A DNA stretch of 64,000 bases, from NCBI GenBank assembly GCA_033398695.1, contig CM065802.1, forward strand, positions 148,352,096-148,416,095. Direction: 5' to 3'. The translations under genes were made by a program, and so were the position numbers. The stretch's first letter is position 1. Each line of letters starts with the position of its first letter. Source of the stretch: Orobanche coerulescens. Taxonomy: Eukaryota; Streptophyta; Magnoliopsida; Lamiales; Orobanchaceae. This document shows, piece after piece, positions 20,746-32,099 of this stretch. The notes below the pieces were generated by a model, which saw only the letters and a program-made list of their open reading frames with translations, searched no databases and had not been told where the DNA came from.

Positions 20746-21560
20746 ATGACAATGAACCCACTCGCTATACTACTTGAAAAGAATGTCCTGACTGGTCCGA
20801 ACTATGTGGACTGGCTTCGGAACTTGAGGATTGTCCTAACTATGGAAATGCTGGGATACGTTTTGGAGGCGGACATCCCATTGGCTCCTGCAAGAACCTG
20901 AGCCAATCAGGAATATGTCGATGCCCATGAGAAATGGGTAAAAGACGACATAAGAGTGCGAGGGTACATGTTAGGCTCAATGACCAATGAGCTTCAACGT
21001 GCCCATGAAAAGATGACGTCTTCGAGAGCCATCTTATCGCACCTGGATGAGTCTATGGAGAGCATAGCCGAACTGCTAGATATGAGATATCGAAGCAATT
21101 ATTCGGCGCCAGGATGAAGGAAGGAGAGAGGGTTGGGGACCATATCCTCAAGATGATCTTGATGATTGAGAGATTGGAAGCTCTTGATTTTCCGATACAT
21201 GCATCTCTCCAAACTGACCTTATCCTGCAGTCACTTCCTGACTCCTTTTCACAATTTGTCATGAACTTCAACTGCAATGAGATTGCATGTAACTTAGCTG
21301 GGCTAATGAACAAACTGACGACTGGCCAGTCTCAGATGAAGACAAAGGGAAAGGAGGCTGCACTTGTGATTTCTTCTGGGACTTATCCAAGAATAAGAAG
21401 AAAAAGAACAAGAAGCAGTTAGGTCCAAAAGCTAAGATCGACAAGGGAAAGGGCAAGGCCCCAATGGTTCAAAAGAGCAAGGGGGGCAAGAAAACGGATG
21501 TATGCCTCAACTGCGGTGAGCTAGGCCACTGGAAGAGGTACTGTCCAAAGCTTGACCGTA
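20746..21560 (+). pseudogene. Copia-1 gag
   Basis: ATG 20746 opens MTMNPLAILLEKNVLTGPNY, the N terminus of copia gag (UBN2-type). TGA at 20899-20901, a frameshift near 21050 and another near 21390 break it. The part from about 21114 has LQTDLILQSLPDSFSQFVMN. The CCHC knuckle is CLNCGELGHWKRYC at about 21506-21547. The layout equals Copia-2 gag on the other strand (57085-56300). Confidence 0.88.
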
Positions 21561-21567
21561 ATGCGCC

Positions 21568-21885
21568 TTGGTGCGAACTCCGGTTTTAGAAACAAATTGT
21601 TCTGTAACTGTATATTCTACTTCTTGGATACTTGATTCCGGTGCGAGTTCTCACATTTGTATAATGAATCAGGATCTGGAACGATGTAGGAAGCTGGATT
21701 CAGGGGAGGTGATGGTCACCGTCGGCAGTGGGCATAGTGTCGAGGCTTCTGATATCGGATCCCTTATGTTGGATTTAGAATCTGGTTTTATTCTTACTTT
21801 AGATGATGTACTTGTTTTGCCCAAGGGGCACAGAAATATTGTATCAATTCCGGTCATGGACCGAAAGGGATTTCACTTCTTTAGA
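21568..21885 (+). pseudogene. Copia-1 aspartic protease region
   Basis: Contains SWILDSGASSHIC (catalytic DSGA) and DDVLVLPKGHRNIVSIP, typical of copia protease. It is cut just after DRKGFHFF by the insertion at about 21884. Confidence 0.85.
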
Positions 21886-22373
21886 TGACTGTTGATAGGT
21901 GCGCTTGGAGGCGCCAAATCAGAGTTGTGGATTCTTTTGTAGGGAGCGGTGCTGTAGTTGAGAGCCTCAGGGTTGGGTTGTCTCGGTTAGCTTTGACCTA
22001 GAGCATTGCATTTTTACTTTTATTATATATTTTATCCTATTGTCTTTGCGTGTGGTGTATTTTTGACAGGGAGCTGTGCGCAGAGCCAACCTCTCTTTTG
22101 TTAGAGCAGCGTTCATCGGGAGTGAAGTAGCCTAATTCCGCTTAGGTAAGTCCCATGTGGATCAAGCCATGGGCTCAGGTATGGTCTCGAGCTTTTTCGA
22201 AGCATTTGTTTTCCTTTGTATTTATAACACAAGATTGCCGTTGTGCACTAAGCTGGGGGTCTTCACGGAAACAGCCTCCCTACCGTAATAAGTAGGGGCA
22301 TGGTCTGCGTACATCTTACCCTCCCCAGACCCTGCTCTGAGCGGGATATACTGGGTATGTTTGGTTTGGTTTG
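21884..22373 (+). mobile_element. Non-LTR retrotransposon tail / SINE-like insertion in Copia-1 pol
   Basis: About 490 bp absent from the same place in Copia-2 (FHFF / IGDGSC there is continuous). The 3' part TGGTCTGCGTACATCTTACC then CTCCCCAGACCCTGCTCTGA and a TTTGG-rich tail is the shared 3' end of plant TS-type SINEs and RTE LINEs. GATCAAGCC fits a B-box consensus, but no A box is convincing. Exact TSD is unclear. Confidence 0.7.
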
Positions 22374-22760
22374 GTTTTATTGGAGATGGGTCCTGTCGTA
22401 TTTATTTTAGAAATAAATTGGTTGGTACTGCTACATTATTAAATGGTTTATACCATTTAAATCTAAAGAATAAAACAACTGTGAACACTATAACTAGGAA
22501 GCGTGGTAGGGATGAAACGAACCAAGCACTTAAGTGGCATCTTAGACTTGGTCATATCGGTCAGACCAAGGTTCATAAAATGGAGAAAGATGGGCTTATA
22601 GGTCCATTGGGATCAGATCCCTATCCAACTTGTGAATCTTGCCTTCAAGGCAAAATGACTAAGTTACCCTTCGAGGACTTTTGAAAGAGTGCTTTGAAAA
22701 ACTTGGATTGATCCATACCGCGTCATGGCCCTTTTGAAGTGGCACGAGGCCTTTCGATAT
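22374..22760 (+). pseudogene. Copia-1 GAG-pre-integrase and start of integrase
   Basis: Reads GDGSCRIYFRNKLVGTATLL, then the HHCC zinc part WHLRLGHIGQTKVHKM with CESCLQGKMTKLPF. Its stop at 22682-22684 and decay beyond (KLGLIHT, then loss of frame) interrupt the integrase core. Confidence 0.85.
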
Positions 22761-22876
22761 TTCATTACATTCACGATGACCATACTGTATGGATTCGTGT
22801 ACTTAATGAAACATAAGTCGAAGCTTTTGATAAATTCAAGGAATTTAAAGCCCTAGTTGAAAATCAAGCAGTAACC

Positions 22877-23293
22877 GTGTTAAGACTCTTCGGTCGAATA
22901 GGTGGTGAGTACATGAGTACCGAATTTGATGAGTTCTTAAAAGAACTAGGAATAGTGTCACAATTCACTCCTCCAGCTACTCCACAATTAAATGGTGTAT
23001 CAGAAAGAAGGAATCGAACCTTGTTGGACATAGTTCGCTCCATGCTTAACTATACTGATCTACCGATTTATCTGTGGGGTTACACGCTCCTTACTGCTGT
23101 GCATATCTTGAACAGATGTCCTTCCAAATACGTTCCTAAGACTCCCCATGAGATGTGGAGTGGTAGGAAACCAAGTCTTAATCACATTAGGATTTGGGGA
23201 TGCCCTGCTTATGTCAAGAAGACTAAAGTAGAGAAATTGGAAACTAGGTCTGTGAAAGGTCGTTTCATAGGATATCCAGGGGATTCCATGTGA
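22877..23293 (+). pseudogene. Copia-1 integrase core
   Basis: Contains GGEYMSTEFDEFLKELGIVS and TPQLNGVSERRNRTLLDIVR with the catalytic Glu of SERRNR, then HIRIWGCPAYVKK. The first Asp lies in the decayed stretch upstream. TGA at 23291-23293 separates it from RT in the same frame. Confidence 0.87.
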
Positions 23294-23305
23294 TATCTAT
23301 TCTAC

Positions 23306-25155
23306 ATGCACGAAGATCATAGGATCATCGTTGCTATACAAGCACACTTCCTGGAAGATCAATTTATTCAGGAAGGAGGGGCAGGTAGAAATATTTCTTT
23401 GGAAGAAATAAAAGAAACACCAAATGAGACACCTATGAAAGATATTAGAACCCAACCTTCTGAAATACAAACACAACCTCGCAAGTCTAGTAGAATTTCT
23501 CAAATACCTGAGAGGTATGGCTATCTGCATCAAGAGGAACTGGGTGTCCATGAGATGACAGAAAGTAGTCAAGAGAATGATCCTTCTACTTACGACCAAA
23601 CGATGGTAGACGTTGACTCCACCAAGTGGCAAGAAGCTATGGAAGCTGAGATAGACTCAATGCATGCTAATCAGGTCTGGACTTTAGTAGATCGTCCTAA
23701 AGGCATAGTGCCTATTGGAAACAAATGGATCTATAAGAGAAAGACTGATGGAGATGGCAAGGTTGATAGCTATAAGGCCAGGCTTGTGGCAAAGGGTTAT
23801 TCCCAAAGAAAAGGAATCGATTACTTCGAGACCTTCTCGCCTGTAGCTATGATTAAGTCTATTCGCATGATGCTTGCCATAACAGCCCACTTAGATTATG
23901 AAATATGGCAAATGGATGTGAAAACGGCATTCCTAAATGGATTCCTCGAGGAGGAGATTTACATGGAACAGACTAAGGGATTCATATCTCAAACCAATAT
24001 TCATAAAGTATGCAAACTTCAGCGTGCCATTTATGGACTGAAGCAAGCTTCACGGAGTTGGAATCTTCGTTTTAACGAGACAGTCAAAGATTTTGATTTT
24101 GTCCAAAACGAAGAGGAGCCCTGTATTTACAAGAAGGTTAGTGGGAGCAAAATTACGTTCTTAATACTATATGTAGATGACATTCTACTTATAGGAAACA
24201 ACGTAGGAATGCTCAGTTCTGTGAAAGCTTGGCTTTCTAAAGAGTTCTCAATGAAAGACTTGGGAGAAGCTACCTATATTCTGGGTATTCGTATCTACCG
24301 GGATAGAGCGAAAAGAATGTTAGGTCTTTCCAAGCCCTCTATATAGAAAAGATCCTGAAGCGATTTAGGATGGAAGATTCTAAAAGAGGGTTCCTTCTTA
24401 TGCAACATGGTGCAAAACTTTCCCTAGAGATGTGTCCTCAAAGTGAGGAAGACAGAAAGGAAATGAGTAAGGTGCCATATGCTTCGGCAGTAGGTAGCCT
24501 CATGTATGCTATGATTTGTACTAGACCGGACATTGCCTATGCTATGAGCGTAGTAAGTCGGTTTCAGTCAAATCCAGGGCAGGAACATTGGACTGCTGTA
24601 AAGAACATTTTTAAGTACCTAAGGAGGACTAAAGACTTGGTTCTTACATACGGCGATGGAGAACTAAGAGTGATGGGTTATACAGACTCAGATTTTTCGG
24701 GGGACATGGATGCTCAGATGTCCACATCAGGGTATATCTTTACTCTGAATGGTGGGGCAGTTTCTTGGAGAAGTGCTAAGCAAAGTTCGACTGCTATCTC
24801 TACATGTCAAGCCGAATATCAGGCAGCCATGGAGGCTGCTAAAGAAGCTTTTTGGATAAAGAAGTTCACTGAGGAACTTCAAGTGGTTCCTAACGCAGAG
24901 AAGCCCGTGACACTGTTTTGTGACAACGACGGAGCTGTTGCACAGGCTAAGGAGCCTAGGGCTCACCACAACACCAAACATATTGCGAGAAAATATCATT
25001 TTGTTAGAGAAATGGTTCGGGATGGGAATATTTTACTGCAGAGAGTAGACACAACAAATAACGTTGCTGATCCGCTTACCAAGCCACTATCTCAGAAGGT
25101 CTTAGAGAGACATCTGGAGAGTATGGGTATTAGATATCATAGTTTGTGGCATTGA
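23306..25155 (+). pseudogene. Copia-1 reverse transcriptase and RNase H
   Basis: RT: QVWTLVDRPKGIVPIGNKWI, YKARLVAKGYSQ, IWQMDVKTAFLNGFLEEEIY, IYGLKQASRSW and the catalytic LILYVDDILLIG. A frameshift near 24343 leads to the second frame (24370-25155) with YASAVGSLMYAMICTRPDIA. RNase H follows with YTDSDFSGD, STCQAEYQAAMEA and CDNDGAVAQAKEP, ending SMGIRYHSLWH. The PPT AAGTGGGAGA at 25160-25169 precedes the 3' LTR. This is the best preserved part of Copia-1. Confidence 0.93.
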
Positions 25156-25170
25156 GTGCAAGTGGGAGAT

Positions 25171-27013
25171 TGTTAGGAATATGCCCTCGAATGCCACTCA
25201 GGGGATGAGAGAGTAGGGGCATTGTACTTGTAATCATGGAATAATTATTAAAAAGGCAATACGATTCAATCACTGTTTATTGTATTTCAATTGCATTCTT
25301 GACTTGATAAACATTGAAGTGAAGTCCATGTAAATAAATCGAACATTCCATTCTCGTTATGGAATAAGAGAAAATGTACTGGAAGTGTTTAAAGTTTATT
25401 TACGTAAATCGTTCGCAAGTCAATAAACTTAAATGGGCATTAAGTTTTAATAAGACTTGTATAACTGATGCTAGGACATGTGCATGTCTTGATAGCATAG
25501 TTATAAGTATATTGGTGGGACCAGTATACTCAAACACGACTCATACTCGATTCAGTCACACGGTATTCACTCTCGGAGAGTCGATGACGAATCGAAAGGT
25601 TGTGATAGAATACGTGGACCTTTGACTTGAGGGTTCAGTAGAAGATGTGCCTGTGACGTTTAGTTTGTCATTAGAGTAGTTGGACTCATTTGCTTAATTG
25701 CTGAGTCGACCTCGAAGTGCGGACTATACGGGCGGCGGCGATCTTCTTGTACGCCAAGAAAGGATTCTATCTCCTGTTAGTGAGCAGGCGAATGTCCTAT
25801 ACGGTTAATGACAAATAAGATCATAAGTCTTTGGCCAAAACATTCTGATATAGTCGTATTAGATACACTATTAATCAGTTGGTCTTGATTTGCAATAACA
25901 CATGTATAGAGTCTAGTCAATAGTCGGGTTTGACTTTACCGTGACCCAAAGACTTGATCGGGACATCTGATGAAGGGTCTATACGTATATAGTATTCACG
26001 ACATATTGGTTCTGGAATGATCCCTTCATTCGTTCTCAGTCGGTGTTCTGATGCGGCCCGCTAAGTGGCTAAGTCTTGCCGCACTCATTGGTTCCTGCCA
26101 ATGCCGGCTGAGACGGACCTACGGAGTCGCGCATCAGGAGCGTTGACGGATAAATGTGAATTTATTATCTCTCTATTAATATTAGATATTGGATATCTAA
26201 TTTATGATTTATTGGATAAATCAAATAGCGGTCTTATGAATTAAAACTAAGTTACCGGGTAATTAATTTAATTCATAAATTATATTTCTTAGAGAAATAT
26301 ATTTGAATTTGCTATAATTAATTAATTAGATTAATTAATTTATATAAATACATTGGAGATTAAATGGAGTGTATTTAACGGAGTCGTTTGACGAACGTCC
26401 GGTACACGAGCCGAGTGGCTCGGCTCGTTTCTAGGAAGATTCCTACATGGGACGCCCCCTCACATGGCATGATCACCATACATGTTATCTTGTCATTTTT
26501 CATTTGATTAAGTGATGATTGATGATATTTTTAATATCACATTATTATCACTTGGTTATTAAATAGAAATAACAAGACAAACTCTTAAATTGAACTCTCC
26601 ATCTTCATTTTGAGAGCAGCCTGCCGAGAGAGAGTTTGAGAGTGAGGGAGAAATTTTCATCTTATTTTCTTTCACTTTGAGTTGAGAAAAATAAGAGATA
26701 AATTGAGAGAAAAAAATTCCTACGAGTTCACTAGCCGTGTTCTTGGAGAACGGAGTCTCGTCGAATTTTTCCGGGCAACTTCCGACGCGTGTGAAGTAGA
26801 GGCTTCGAATTTTCGGTGCTTGGAACGAAGGGATTTCGTGTTCGGGACACGGTTCGTGATCGTTATCTATATTTACGAAGATTTATTTCAAAGGCTTCAA
26901 GGGTATGATCTTTATCTTCGCATTTTTTTCGTATATACGCTACTTGATCGATCCTGTTTGGGATTCATTTTTATTTCCGCTGCGTATTTTGTTTTATTTT
27001 TGGAATCCCAACA
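25171..27013 (+). repeat. Copia-1 3' LTR
   Basis: TGTTAGGAATATGCCC to TTGGAATCCCAACA. It differs from the 5' LTR by scattered substitutions and a few short indels. Confidence 0.93.
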
Positions 27014-27349
27014 TCCTTCTCCATAGCAACGATCCTGTTGGCAAACTCGGAGTTCTTTTTCCGAGCATCCTCGAGGTCCGCCTGAAGAAGGGAAGTAGAA
27101 GGGCGCCCTTCGAAGTCCTTCACAGCTTGGGTGGCCATCGTCGCCGCCTGGAGGGATAGAGCAAAGGCCGCCTGCATTGTATCCGCGGATCGCTGGCGGG
27201 CGATCTCATCCAAATCAGTCGTCCAGGCCTTCGGCAGAGCAGAGACAGCCCGGGAAACGTAGTGCGGGACATCACAGGCCTCGCGAGGAGATCGGCTCGC
27301 GAGAACGTCCAGTACCAGCGGCGAGCAATTCGGATTGGTGCAGCGGATC
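27014..27349 (-). CDS. Antisense gene of the Tat-like element, exon 3 (5' part)
   Basis: Begins after acceptor TTGATGCAG. The split codon AG|G joins exon 2 in frame. It reads CTNPNCSPLVLDVLASRSP, VSRAVSALPKAWTTDLDEIA, then alanine-rich MQAAFALSLQAATMATQAV and LLQADLEDARKKNSEFANRI, which look helical. The frame runs without a stop into the Copia-1 insertion and resumes at 17181. The function is unknown; the whole resembles plant antisense ORFs annotated as putative gypsy-type transposon protein. Confidence 0.7.
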
Positions 27350-27422
27350 CTGCATCAAGAACAGAAGAGTTAGCACATCTCCTACGCAAGTGACAAAACT
27401 CGGCAAAACAACCGAAGCTTAC
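27350..27422 (-). other. Intron 2 of the antisense gene (73 nt)
   Basis: Donor CGAAAG|gtaagc and acceptor tgatgcag|GATCC, with an AT-rich interior. Removing it keeps one frame (EKAER joined to IRCTNP); the unspliced frame does not. Confidence 0.75.
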
Positions 27423-27816
27423 CTTTCGGCCTTCTCGGGGTCGTGGCCGAAGAACGGCTTCCCGCGTGGGGTCTCGGCCTCGGCAGTCGCCGTGGCCTGC
27501 AGGAAAACTGACGAAGGCGTAGGCTCCTCCACCAAGGGGACCGCGGTAAGCGGAGGCGCGGCGATCGGCGGCTCACCAACAGGGGCAGAGACTGGGGGTT
27601 CCCCCGACCTCTGTCGCTTGCGGATCAGCCGGAGTCCCTCCTCCCGAACCTCCTCCTCCGCAGCGATCGGCTCCACACGAGGCCTCACCTCCGGGATAAG
27701 GGGTAGCGCCACAGGGGGAACTCGACTCGACTTCTTATGGCGCAGGCGACTCAAGACTCCAGGGTTCGACATGGCGATCTCTAGCGGAGGCTCCAGGAAG
27801 CGATGGAAACGGACCT
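27423..27816 (-). CDS. Antisense gene of the Tat-like element, exon 2
   Basis: Acceptor TTTTTGCAG precedes VRFHRFLEPPLEIAMSNPG. The exon continues as a proline- and valine-rich low-complexity linker (VPPVALPLIPEVRPRVEPIA, PVSAPVGEPPIAAPPLTAVP), usual between the conserved N-terminal domain and the coiled coil in this protein type. It has 394 nt with phase 1 in and phase 2 out, and is open throughout. Confidence 0.7.
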
Positions 27817-28148
27817 CTGCAAAAAGAAACGATTAAACAATGGTTAGACACCTTCCTCAAACAGGACGATCGCCAAGCGAAAGGAGATCGCGGAAATTCG
27901 CCCCTGGAACCAAAAGGTGGCGCGGAAAACGAAATAAGAAGCGACTGACGGCGGCTCTCTTTGTTAATCGCGGCGTTTATATCGTAAATGCAGAAGACTA
28001 CGTATCCGCTCCCAGACGATCAAAAAGTCAAAAGGTAGCTCATCAGCCGCCGGAATATGGAAGCCTGCAAAAGGAAGACCAAATTAGATCAGTTCAAAGT
28101 GTATCCGAACAAAGGGAGAGTCAGAACCCTTACTCGGATTCCTCTTAC
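27817..28148 (-). other. Intron 1 of the antisense gene
   Basis: Acceptor atcgtttctttttgcag is strong. Two donors fit the required phase: GGCTTTC|gtaagagg (exon end 28149) or CCGA|gtaagg (exon end 28134). Confidence 0.65.
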
Positions 28149-28632
28149 GAAAGCCGGTGGAAATGTCCAGCTCGCCGGTAGGGTTGTCCCTCGCAGATGC
28201 TTTCCATGCACCACCGACCCAGAACCATTTCACCGGATTGCCCCGCACTTTGTTCGGGACCCCAAGGATCACCCGACCAGAGCGGCCTTGGATGTGGTAG
28301 CCACCGACGGACCCTTTCTGAACCGTCAGTTTGAATAGGTGGTTCATCTCCAATGGAGAGGGGAGGCGGTACAATCAGTGACCGCCAAACAAAGTGAGGG
28401 CGCAGACAATCTGGAGCCAGGCGTTCGGCGTTAGCTGAAGCGGCGCCACATTCCAGGCGACCAGCAAGTTGGAAACGGCAAACGACAGTGGGAACCGCAG
28501 CCCGGCCTCCATTATCACCTCATTCACGACGACCATGCCCTCCGGAGGCTGGTCGGCTCGCTCGTTCTCGGCAGGCGCAAAAAGGTCCACATCAGAAGGG
28601 ACATGGTACCTCGCCCTCCAGATGGCCAAGTC
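28149..28632 (-). CDS. Antisense gene, second half of exon 1 (conserved domain)
   Basis: Continues from 31138 once the solo LTR is removed: WRARYHVPSDVDLFAPAE, then VVVNEVIMEAGLRFPLSFAV, LLVAWNVAPLQLTPNAWLQI and later VKWFWVGGAWKA. The order 'AGLRFPL', 'LTPNAW' and 'WFWV' is the hallmark of the Pfam family called putative gypsy type transposon (PF04195-like). One break occurs near 28374, where the frame passes a stop after LTLFGGH. Its role is unknown. Confidence 0.75.
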
Positions 28633-28989
28633 TGTAACACCCCAATCTAGGCGGATATTACAGTGCCGTGGACCCCCGACTGGGACCCACCAGGCGAATG
28701 AAAATTAATGACTTAAATAATATAATTGTAGTACCGAACCACATTATATCATTAAATTACGCCGATGAGGGATTTCATTACAACACACCCAGGATAATAC
28801 AGAATACATGTATATTTTATATGAAGATAAAATATACAACACGGAATAAATGGGTATTCAAATGGAAGTCTGCAGCGGAAATAAAAATGAAATAAACATG
28901 AAGACTGAAAAGGACTGGGGCCCCCTACTAGTATCACTGGGACTCCTCGCCGTCAACGTTCTTTTCCCGTGCCTTAGCCTTGCCATGAC

Positions 28990-30150
28990 CTGAAAACAAC
29001 ATCCCCCAACGGGGTCAGTTACACAGAACAACAATCCTCAAGAGTTAAACAATATACAACAATCACATGAATGAATTAATGAATTAAGTTGAATGATGAG
29101 CATCAATGTACGCCCGAATGAACTGAGTAAGAGCACAAATAGCCGAGTGTCCGGAGCCCCTCATATACACCCGCTATTGGCCTAATTAGTCTCACGGTTC
29201 AATGTGTCCGGAGTCCCGCGTATACACATTACCGTGCGCACAGTCCAATGTGTCTGGAGTCCCACATATACACATGACCATAGTGTGCCCGACTACAATT
29301 TCACACATGCGCCAACTGGCCATGCAATATCATTCCGGAAGATCACCAGAACAAAAATGACCAAGGTGAGGAGTAATGAATAGAATCCGATAAGGATCAC
29401 GAATGACTCACCGAGATGAAATAATGATACAACGAGTGATAGCTTCAGTGAAATGATTTTGGAACCGTCGTTCCTCGTGAGTTACATGATGAGTTGATAA
29501 ATACAAGTCTCGACATGAACGATATATTATGAGTGAATTACAAGTATGAATGAACAACAACGTAAGGAATGAATATCCTTTTAACCGAGTAAGAATTTAC
29601 TTACACAATACCGGTGTTGAAATGTCCTTCCTCAAACAACGTCCTAAAAAGAGATGTGGTCGCTCGAACAACCTTGAACGACAATTACCAACAAACGCTC
29701 AATATACGTATCAAACACGATTATAACCAACTCAAACTTCGATACAACGATATCCAAACTCATTAAGGCTTTCTAACGAATACTTAGCAAACATACATCC
29801 TTTGACAATATCCAATCCCGAATATATCGAACCCAAACGCCAAAATGAATATTTCAAACCAACAAAACACCTTCAATTATATCAATAATCCCATAGGAAT
29901 CCACAACTCGAGTTAACGACAATAATCTAATCGAAAACCCCCAAAATATCAAAGTCAACCAAAAAGTGTTCCTAAATCAAACCCCAACAATTCATGAAAT
30001 CCGAAATATATGCCATTAAATCCATAAGAATACATTTATCCAAGGTAGATGATCCATATCTAACATATTCCAACAACAATCCAAGCTTACACGAAGAAAT
30101 CAGAAGGAAAATACCCAAAATTCGAAATTCTAGATCCAAGAAATAATTAC
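28990..30150 (-). other. Putative leader intron in the solo LTR
   Basis: Minus strand: donor AATCAAG|gtaattat after the TATA box and acceptor CCCGTTGGGGGATGTTG...ttttcag|GTCATGGCAAGG. The same donor and acceptor contexts recur in Tekay-1, Gypsy-3 and Gypsy-3b. Confidence 0.5.
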
Positions 30151-30323
30151 CTTGATTTGATGTGATGGAGATGATGAAATGATGATTAATCCGAATGATA
30201 AGTTTGATGATGATGATAGGTGAGTGCAGCTCGAAAAGATCTCTCCAAATCGCCCAAAATCGCCCGAAATCTCCGAACGAGTGAAGAGAGAATGACAAAT
30301 GACGAATCTGGACTGCACTGTCC

Positions 30324-30333
30324 AATATATACT
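30324..30333 (-). promoter_or_regulatory. TATA box of the solo LTR
   Basis: Minus strand CAGTATATATTGG lies directly downstream of the palindrome array and upstream of the putative leader donor. Confidence 0.6.
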
Positions 30334-30342
30334 GTTCCCAGA

Positions 30343-30904
30343 TTAGCGCACGCTACGACCTGTTATTTAGCGTGCGCTAACGGGTTCACCGGACAGTCCA
30401 GTGAACTCTGACTGCCGTTAGCGTACTCTACGAACTTGATAGCATGCGCTAACGCCCTCCCGATAGCGTGCGTTAACTCCAAAAGTTAGCGTGCGCTAGC
30501 TAAATACCTGATGTCCAGTGACCGAAGTCCAGAACCTCCTGTCCTATGACCTGCTTGCGATAGCTCGCTACATCCAATAATCAGCGTGCGCTACTGCCCC
30601 AATAGCGTACGCTAAAATCCACTCATAGCGTGCGCTAGGAATTATTCCAAAATCAGTCCAGTACCCACTGGACTCTGCCTGATCGGCCTTAGCGCGCGCT
30701 ACACGGACTGCATAGCGGGAGTTATCCAAACTTACTATCGTGCGCTACTTACCATTCGTAGCGTGCGCTACTCCAACTTGGCTGCAGTCCAGTGCCTTCT
30801 GGACTGCAGGCCTGAACCACATTAGCGCGCGCTAATGATAAGAGGTAGCGTGCGCTACCCGTACTCAATTAGCGCGTGCTAAAGAGAGTACGTAGCGTGC
30901 GCTA
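30343..30904. promoter_or_regulatory. Array of TAGCGTGCGCTA palindromes (about 18 sites)
   Basis: About 18 copies of a 12-bp palindrome in 560 bp: six exact TAGCGTGCGCTA, two TAGCGCGCGCTA, the rest one or two changes away. They are irregularly spaced and interspersed with GTCCAGT/ACTGGAC words. The array sits at the U3 position immediately upstream of the TATA box. Confidence 0.9.
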
Positions 30905-31137
30905 CTCCTCACACACAGCCCATTACGATGAAGATAATGATGATAACTACGGTTCGGTCCTCCAACCAGGTAGAAAGTCGAATAATAACTGATGCACGAT
31001 ACAATTTACTGTGAACATTGAATACAATGAATGAATATGAACGATGAATGATCATTAATGAGTGAATAATTACTGAGTGACAATTACTGAATGATAATTA
31101 CTGAATGATAATGACCGAATTACAACCGGGTATTATA

Positions 31138-31577
31138 AAGTCCTTCCTAGTTGCCGAGTTCCTGATCTGGACAAGAGACCACGGGGAGCGCTGCGCGGCC
31201 CGTAACAGCGAACGCTTCGCGGATTGATAGGGATGGGCGATCGAGTACTCCCAATAGTCGAACTTGGGACGCGGACCGGCCACTCTCTCCATAATTTCTC
31301 GGAAGACTGAATAGGCTTGGCCGAAGGTGCTATGTTGCTCCCAGTACGCCCTCACCGCCAACTCCTTCTCGACCAGCAAGCGTTTTTGCTTAGCCGCCGC
31401 CTCCCTGGCAGCATCGGCCTCGTTGAGTAGTTCCTCGACTTCCGCGGGATTAATACCAGCGCGGATAGCCTCGACAGCTGTATCCATGTGGAATTCTGCG
31501 GAGGATCCTTCCCGGGCAGTCGAAGTCTCGGCGGCGGAGCTAGTGCCCGATTCAGACATTGTAGGTACTCCAGACAT
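31138..31577 (-). CDS. Antisense gene of the Tat-like element, first half of exon 1
   Basis: ATG at 31577-31575 gives MSGVPTMSESGTSSAAET, an acidic/Ser-rich N terminus, then AGINPAEVEELLNEADAARE (helical) and HSTFGQAYSVFREIMERVAG. The solo LTR interrupts it after NSATRKD. The start was chosen as the first ATG after the TATA box at 31722-31730; a second in-frame ATG is six codons on. With the downstream exons this gives a protein of the size and order of known antisense ORFs in Tat-type elements. Confidence 0.72.
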
Positions 31578-31721
31578 TCTCAAAAAGAAAAGGAAAAATA
31601 GGGTTGTTTCTTACCGAAGGATTGAGTCGATCGACGATCGGCAGACAAGGCTTCAAAATTTTTTTGGCTATCTTCCTCTCCGATGAAATTGCGTAAGGGG
31701 GATTACACTGTAACCCTGGAC

Positions 31722-31730
31722 CTTTTTATA
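31722..31730 (-). promoter_or_regulatory. TATA box of the antisense gene
   Basis: Minus strand CCTATAAAAAGG, about 145 bp upstream of the ATG at 31577, faces the antisense gene. It is outside the LTR and implies an independent promoter. Confidence 0.6.
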
Positions 31731-32099
31731 GGAGAAGGCGGGGGCTTCCGTGCAATTAAGGAGAATCTCGAGGGCTGAAGTGCAACCGTCGGATTAAGGC
31801 GCAGTCAAAGCCTCCCTTGAAACCCGCGTACGCGTCGTTTCAAGGACACGCCATACGAGGAGTCTTAACTAACCGTCGGACTCCCCCAATCGCATCGCGA
31901 CACATACCCCCGTGGAGTTTCGAGCCCACTATTATTTTCCGCTCTTTTCAGCGACCGAGTGGATCATGCAAATTCAAAACCAGTCCGCTCGAAAAACGAT
32001 CGTCTAAACTCATAAAAAGTCGCTCGTCTAAATCCAAGCGATCACCAGTGGAGCCACCTCACCCCACGTCTTCGACATGAGAGCAAGCTGGAGGGCAAT
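31731..32099 (+). other. 3' end of the Tat-like internal region with polypurine tract
   Basis: No ORF of note. The purine-rich AGAGCAAGCTGGAGGGCAA just before 32100 is the likely PPT. CGATCG words occur here too. The region would also contain upstream promoter sequence of the antisense gene. Confidence 0.55.

Larger units (their letters stand above)
17182..27018 (+). mobile_element. Copia-1, full-length but defective Ty1/copia element
   Basis: The element is 17187-27013 with TSD TCCTT at 17182-17186 and 27014-27018. LTRs (1847 and 1843 bp) start TGTTAGGAATATG and end GGAATCCCAACA. The iMet PBS, about 1.7 kb leader, gag, PR, IN, RT and RNase H follow in copia order. It is broken by a stop in gag, several frameshifts and a SINE/LINE-tail insertion in pol. 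It sits in the antisense gene of the Tat-like element. LTRs are very similar, so it is fairly young. Confidence 0.95.
28633..31137 (-). mobile_element. Solo LTR of a chromovirus-type gypsy element (Gypsy-3 relative)
   Basis: Starts TGTAACACCCCAATC and ends GGGTATTATA, flanked by AAGTC at 28628-28632 and 31138-31142. A 2.5-kb LTR without internal sequence fits unequal recombination between two LTRs. The R/U5 half is clearly homologous to Gypsy-3b (60685 onward; GGCGGATATTACAGTGCCGT, GGGCCCCCTACTAGTATCAC), but the U3 palindromes differ. It splits exon 1 of the antisense gene. Confidence 0.92.

Noticed and set aside
30343..30904. CRISPR-like array
   Set aside because: Sites are 12 bp, irregularly spaced and palindromic, inside a plant LTR; not direct repeats with uniform spacers.
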